NCBI RefSeq assembly: GCF_018613755.1
Contig: NZ_JAGGPP010000015.1
Location: 1 to 64,000, forward strand
Length of the DNA: 64,000 nt
Source: Arthrobacter sp. ISL-72
Lineage (GTDB): Bacteria > Actinomycetota > Actinomycetes > Actinomycetales > Micrococcaceae
Direction of reading: 5' to 3'
The notes beneath the pieces are model-generated. The model worked only from the letters and a program-made list of their open reading frames with translations. It ran no database searches and was not told the origin of the DNA. How positions within the stretch are numbered: the stretch's first letter is position 1; every line of letters begins with the position of its first letter. Both the position numbers and the translations under genes were made by a program. Of the stretch, positions 60,615 through 64,000 are shown piece after piece.

Positions 60615-61089
60615 TCACATACTTCCGCGCGATCCTAGCTGTTCTGACCCGGCTCCGTCGATGAGCGCAGCGAACTGGGAGTTACTGAGCACCTTCAGCC
60701 CGAACTCCTCCGCTTTGTCTCGAACTGCCTCATCGCCCGTGACGACAAACCACTCCGGTGCCAATAGGTACTGGCTGTCGTGTTCTTGGCCCTCCAGGGC
60801 GCATGCGATGACCAGCGGGTCGGCGTTGCCGAGGTTGGCATAAAGGTTGACCAGCCGCGTGTCGGTGTCCGGCACCGTGGCCATGACTTCGACCAGCAGT
60901 TGAAGCACCCTTGGCGTCGTCGGATGGACGTTGTCTCGCAGAGATTTGATGTCTGGAAAACCATTAGCCTCGCGCAGTACAGCCTCTGGTATGACGGCAC
61001 TCTCCAGAAAATACTCGCTCGCTCGTCGCTGCCTCCCAAGCTGGCTGAGAGCGCGTGTCGACAACGTACCGTCGCCCGAAATCGCTCAT
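60615..61089 (-). pseudogene. PIN-domain protein, frameshift near the start
   Basis: ATG 61089 overlaps the upstream gene's stop (ATGA) and reads MSDFGRRYVVDTR, the PIN start with its first catalytic Asp. At about 61048 the frame changes to ALSQLGRQRRASEYFLESAV and runs to 60615 (NADPLVIACALEG and WFVVTGDEAVRDKAEEFGLK carry the other acidic residues). One base is missing. About 157 residues when restored, similar to DUF4411-type PIN ribonucleases. It forms a pair with the ImmA-like gene, as in toxin-antitoxin-like modules. Confidence 0.7.
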
Positions 61090-62264
61090 CCGAGAGCCCG
61101 CCTGAGGTCGTCGATCTGGGATGGCTTGAGGTGGTTCAAGCAAACTGCACGGCAGAACTCACCTGGTGAGATGCTCTGATTATCGAGCGCGTGCAGCATT
61201 CGCAGACTGAGCTCCTTCCCGTTGTACTTGCGAACAGCGTTCTCAGGGAGAATCCGATTTCGAGGACCGCCCTTGGGGAGGCTCCGAAACTCCTCTCGCA
61301 ACTGCGCAAGGTAGCCGGTCGCGGTCTCAGCACTGATCGTTCCCAGCCTCATCGCGCGTACCGCGACGGCGCTGGGAGTGACCTTGAACTCGTCCGACGC
61401 GATCCTCATGTCGTCGGGCGACCTGGGTCCAATCGCCTCAAACCGCTCGCGGGGCATCAGCATTGCACCAGCGATATCGTACTCCCGCCCGGGATCCGTC
61501 TCAGCGCTGCCGCCGTCCCAAGTCATTGGAGCAAATATTCTTCGAGCTACCAGCACCGTCATCAGCGCAAGAGTAAAGAGGGTCCGACCGTCAGGCTCCT
61601 GGTCGTCCCCGTGGTCTCCTCCTGCCAGAAAGATAAACGGGACCTTGTTGTCTCGGATCGTCATGCCACTGAACTTGACGTGCGTCAAGCGCTGCGGCAT
61701 GTAGTGCTGGACACTTCGCGACACCAAGACTTGGCTGGCTTCGAGACGGTCGATCATGAGATCGAGCGCCTTCTCCTTGCTTTTGCAAGCACGGACTGCC
61801 TCGTGAGAAAGGCCTATGGCCGCCATAAGCCGTGCTGCGTCAGCCTCGATCGATGTGCCGTCATCACGGAGCACGCCCACAATTTTGTTCCGCTGGAGCG
61901 ACTCATCGTGCTTCCGGATGAGCTGCTGCTTTCGGATCAGGTCCTTGACGATCAGTTCGACATCCCGCAGCTCCACCTTGGAGCGCGACCCTAGCGAGAA
62001 CGTGTCTTTGCTCAGTCCCGCGAGCAACTTCTCGGTCTTCTTCTTTACTTGCTCCTGAACCAGAGCAAACGGAGCGAAAAACAGGGAATATGGGATGTCG
62101 CCTTTATCGGCAAGCCAAACGAGGTCGGCGAACTTGATTCGGTGCGAATCGAGCGCCTTCTCATAGCCCTTGTAGGTTCCCGCCACCGAATTGTCGAGAA
62201 GCGTCCTGAACACCGCCTCGTCGACCGGGACGGCCTTTCCATCCAAAAGGACGTCGATTGCCAT
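61086..62264 (-). CDS. ImmA/IrrE-like protein with degenerate metal site
   Basis: 392 residues, ATG 62264 (GTG 62267 is possible). The second half has the layout of COG2856/ImmA proteins: DNKVPFIFLAGGDHGDD, RTLFTLALMTVLVARRIF, YDIAGAMLMPRERFEA, FKVTPSAVAVRAMRLG. The expected HExxH stands as LALMTVLVA, so the zinc protease site is lost. The N-terminal half (LADKGDIPYSLFFAPFALVQ) resembles the HTH-linked region of this family. Coupled to the PIN gene. Probably a non-catalytic antitoxin-type partner. Confidence 0.72.
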   Translation of the reverse strand: MAIDVLLDGKAVPVDEAVFRTLLDNSVAGTYKGYEKALDSHRIKFADLVWLADKGDIPYSLFFAPFALVQEQVKKKTEKLLAGLSKDTFSLGSRSKVELRDVELIVKDLIRKQQLIRKHDESLQRNKIVGVLRDDGTSIEADAARLMAAIGLSHEAVRACKSKEKALDLMIDRLEASQVLVSRSVQHYMPQRLTHVKFSGMTIRDNKVPFIFLAGGDHGDDQEPDGRTLFTLALMTVLVARRIFAPMTWDGGSAETDPGREYDIAGAMLMPRERFEAIGPRSPDDMRIASDEFKVTPSAVAVRAMRLGTISAETATGYLAQLREEFRSLPKGGPRNRILPENAVRKYNGKELSLRMLHALDNQSISPGEFCRAVCLNHLKPSQIDDLRRALG

Positions 62265-62267
62265 CAC

Positions 62268-63035
62268 AGATCACCCCCGAGTGAACATCGTATTACTCGC
62301 CGTGCATCCCCGATAGGTTCCACTTTGAGCCGAATATCGGGATCAGCCGCGGTACAGCACCGAGCTGCTGAGCAGCCCGATCTGGAACACCCGAGTACCG
62401 CTGATCATGCGAGGGGTATCCCCCAGGCGCGCGCGGGCCGGCCCCCGCTTCCTCGAACGGACGAACCGTCTCACGGGCAAGACGATCCATCCGTTCTGCA
62501 CCTACGCGATGAGTCCAGGCTCGGTCTTTGAAGACTACGAGAGCTTCTGCCCAGACTCCGCCGTCGGGAAGGGCCTCGGGATCCGAGTAGAGGACGCCCA
62601 AAGTTCAGCACGCCAGGCCCAGACGCGACTGCTGGCAAGTCAGCGATCCGAACTCGACCATCTGGCGGCAGGCCTGTCATCGTTCGCTCCTCGCACGTCT
62701 CCATCGCCTGCTCCTATCGATCGAGCCAGTCCAGATAGACGCGCCAACCATGACCGCACACGCCGCACGGCATGCGCCGGGCGCGCGAGAAGTCGATCCG
62801 CTGTCCCGCCGGCTCAATCCTCCCGTCGCACTGGGCAAATCCACGAAAGTAGAACGAGAAGAAGCATGAACCCTTCACGATCGCGCAGGCCTCCTGCGAC
62901 GCCATCAAACCTTCCGCAGGAGGCAGCCAACTTCTAGCCTCGTGTGGCGGCGAGCCTTACCAGGCAGCTCAGGACACAGGACGGATCAACATGAGTCGGA
63001 CACGTACCGGCCACTACTCCATCACCGTGAACAGC
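62268..63035. other. Region of uncertain coding content
   Basis: Two minus-strand frames, 62471-62704 (MTGLPPDGRVRIADLPAVAS) and 62293-62601 (VWAEALVVFKDRAWTHRVGA), could be one gene with a frame change near 62605. Coding-like composition, but no family and no sure start, so not called as a gene. Confidence 0.35.
62714..62908 (-). CDS. Possible small zinc-ribbon protein
   Basis: 64 residues ending CDGRIEPAGQRIDF and MPCGVCGHGWRVYLDWLDR. The CxxC pair and a further Cys suggest a zinc ribbon. The first 25 residues look non-coding, so the true start may be later or lost. No neighbours in the same unit. Confidence 0.3.
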   Translation of the reverse strand: MMASQEACAIVKGSCFFSFYFRGFAQCDGRIEPAGQRIDFSRARRMPCGVCGHGWRVYLDWLDR

Positions 63036-63071
63036 AAGTGCCCCGCCAGGCCGAAGCCTGACGGGGCACTT
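63036..63071. terminator. Terminator hairpin downstream of aconitase
   Basis: AAGTGCCCCG and CGGGGCACTT form a perfect ten-pair stem, with AGGC/GCCT adding pairs inside, 74 bases beyond the aconitase stop. No long T-run on either side; could act in both directions with the minus-strand operon. Confidence 0.55.
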
Positions 63072-63144
63072 GTGCGAGACTCTAGTGTGACCGCCGGTGA
63101 AAGCGAGTCAGCGACCAGATTCTCTGGTATCCGAGCCAATCAGC

Positions 63145-64000
63145 TCAAGAACCGCTAATTTGCCGAAGCACGTACTGCAGGATGCCGCCGTTGCGGTAGT
63201 AGTCGGCTTCACCCGGGGTATCGATGCGCAGGACCGCGTCGAAGGACTTGGCCGAGCCGTCTTCTGCCGTGGCCGTCACCTTGAGCGTCTTCGGCGTGGT
63301 TCCCTCGTTCAGGGCGGTGACGCCCTCAACTGCGAACGTTTCCGTGCCGGTCAGTCCCAGGGTGGCAGCGGACTCGCCGGCCGGGAACTGCAGCGGCAGG
63401 ACGCCCATGCCGATCAGGTTGGAGCGGTGGATGCGCTCGTAGCTTTCGGCGATGACTGCCTTGACGCCCAGGAGCGCGGTGCCCTTGGCTGCCCAGTCAC
63501 GGGACGAGCCGGAGCCGTACTCCTTGCCTGCCAGAACCACCAGCGGGGTGCCGGCAGCCTGGTAGTTCTGGGCTGCGTCGTAGACGTAGGCCTGCGGGCC
63601 GTCCGCCTGGGTGAAATCGCGGGTGAAGCCACCCTCGACGCCGTCCAGCAGCTGGTTCTTGATCCGGATGTTCGCGAACGTACCGCGGATCATGACTTCG
63701 TGGTTGCCACGGCGTGAGCCGTAGGAGTTGAAGTCCTTGCGGTCCACGCCGTTGGCCAGCAGGTACTGGCCGGCCGGGGTGTCCGACTTGAAAGAGCCCG
63801 CCGGGGAGATGTGGTCGGTGGTGACCGAATCGCCGAGCTTGAGCAGCACGCGGGCGCCGGTGATGTCCTTGACGGGCTCCGGCTGGGCCTGCATGCCCTC
63901 GAAGTACGGGGGCTTCCGGACGTACGTGGACTTCTCATCCCAGGCGAACGTGTCGCCGGCCGGCGTGTCGAGTGCCTTCCAGCGCTCGTCGCCATCGAAG
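63145..64000 (-). CDS. acnA: Aconitate hydratase, C-terminal part (runs off the window)
   Basis: About 285 C-terminal residues of aconitase A; the N-terminal two thirds lie beyond the right edge. [51 protein letters not shown] and [20 protein letters not shown] are the swivel-domain substrate-binding stretches (key Arg and Ser residues). Isomerises citrate to isocitrate in the TCA cycle. The only clear core-metabolism gene here, so the accessory region probably ends near 63 kb. Confidence 0.95.
   Translation of the reverse strand, partial: FDGDERWKALDTPAGDTFAWDEKSTYVRKPPYFEGMQAQPEPVKDITGARVLLKLGDSVTTDHISPAGSFKSDTPAGQYLLANGVDRKDFNSYGSRRGNHEVMIRGTFANIRIKNQLLDGVEGGFTRDFTQADGPQAYVYDAAQNYQAAGTPLVVLAGKEYGSGSSRDWAAKGTALLGVKAVIAESYERIHRSNLIGMGVLPLQFPAGESAATLGLTGTETFAVEGVTALNEGTTPKTLKVTATAEDGSAKSFDAVLRIDTPGEADYYRNGGILQYVLRQISGS

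Noticed and set aside
1-64000. CRISPR arrays, rRNA operons, prophage modules
   Set aside because: No regularly spaced direct repeats, rRNA sequence or phage structural genes were seen.

Overview
High-GC DNA with dense, overlapping operons, strong purine-rich ribosome-binding sites, GTG/TTG starts, CX5R-type (mycothiol-style) arsenate reductases, an actinobacterial Lgt and a GH15 trehalase-like enzyme. This suggests an Arthrobacter-like (Micrococcaceae) actinobacterium; the placement is an inference from gene content, as no rRNA or tRNA is present. Nearly the whole window is an accessory resistance/stress region. It ends at the right edge in a core gene, aconitase.

Layout. (1) 0-7 kb: a copper-binding protein remnant, a relic of a duplicated island (lgt fused to the tail of a MutS-like gene), then a reactive-sulfur cluster: an ArsR-rhodanese regulator with four copies of one operator, divergent from DsrE, OsmC, a persulfide-dioxygenase-like enzyme with two rhodanese domains, and an MFS transporter. 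(2) 7-20 kb: a fluoride-response island. Four fluoride riboswitches (two per strand) precede a Cys-rich protein; phosphoglycerate mutase-enolase-UspA-CrcB-CrcB; pyrophosphatase-CrcB-like-MFS; and two MutS-like ATPases plus a HAD phosphatase. The enzymes fluoride is known to inhibit (enolase, pyrophosphatase) are supplied as extra copies next to the fluoride channel genes. On the minus strand each riboswitch first meets a 28-37 codon mini-ORF that overlaps the next start codon by ATGA. (3) 20-28.6 kb: an arsenic island with five ArsC-like proteins, thioredoxin reductase, a flavoprotein, an aquaglyceroporin, two ArsR regulators, an ArsN-like acetyltransferase, a broken MFS gene and a 19-residue peptide with three Cys-Cys pairs. 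No ArsB or Acr3 pump is visible. (4) 28.6-36.5 kb: mixed small genes and decayed pieces (recombinase and IS630 remnants, CYTH pseudogene). (5) 36.5-47.8 kb: mercury module (merR, merA, second disulfide oxidoreductase, thioredoxin), DUF427 genes, isochorismatase-PRC protein, AhpD-like protein and a Crp/Fnr regulator. (6) 47.8-58.9 kb: radical SAM/ABC importer operon, methyltransferase, another disulfide oxidoreductase, phosphatidyltransferase, VTT-domain protein, GH15 enzyme. (7) 59-64 kb: broken isochorismatase, comEC fragment, PIN/ImmA-like pair, aconitase.

An unusually high number of genes carry single-base frameshifts or in-frame stops (DsrE, ppa, HAD, a secreted protein, CYTH, a DUF427 tandem, an ABC binding protein, VTT, isochorismatase, PIN). 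Large genes beside them are intact, so this is either decay of an accessory region or residual indel error in the assembly. The sequence alone cannot decide, and affected entries say so.
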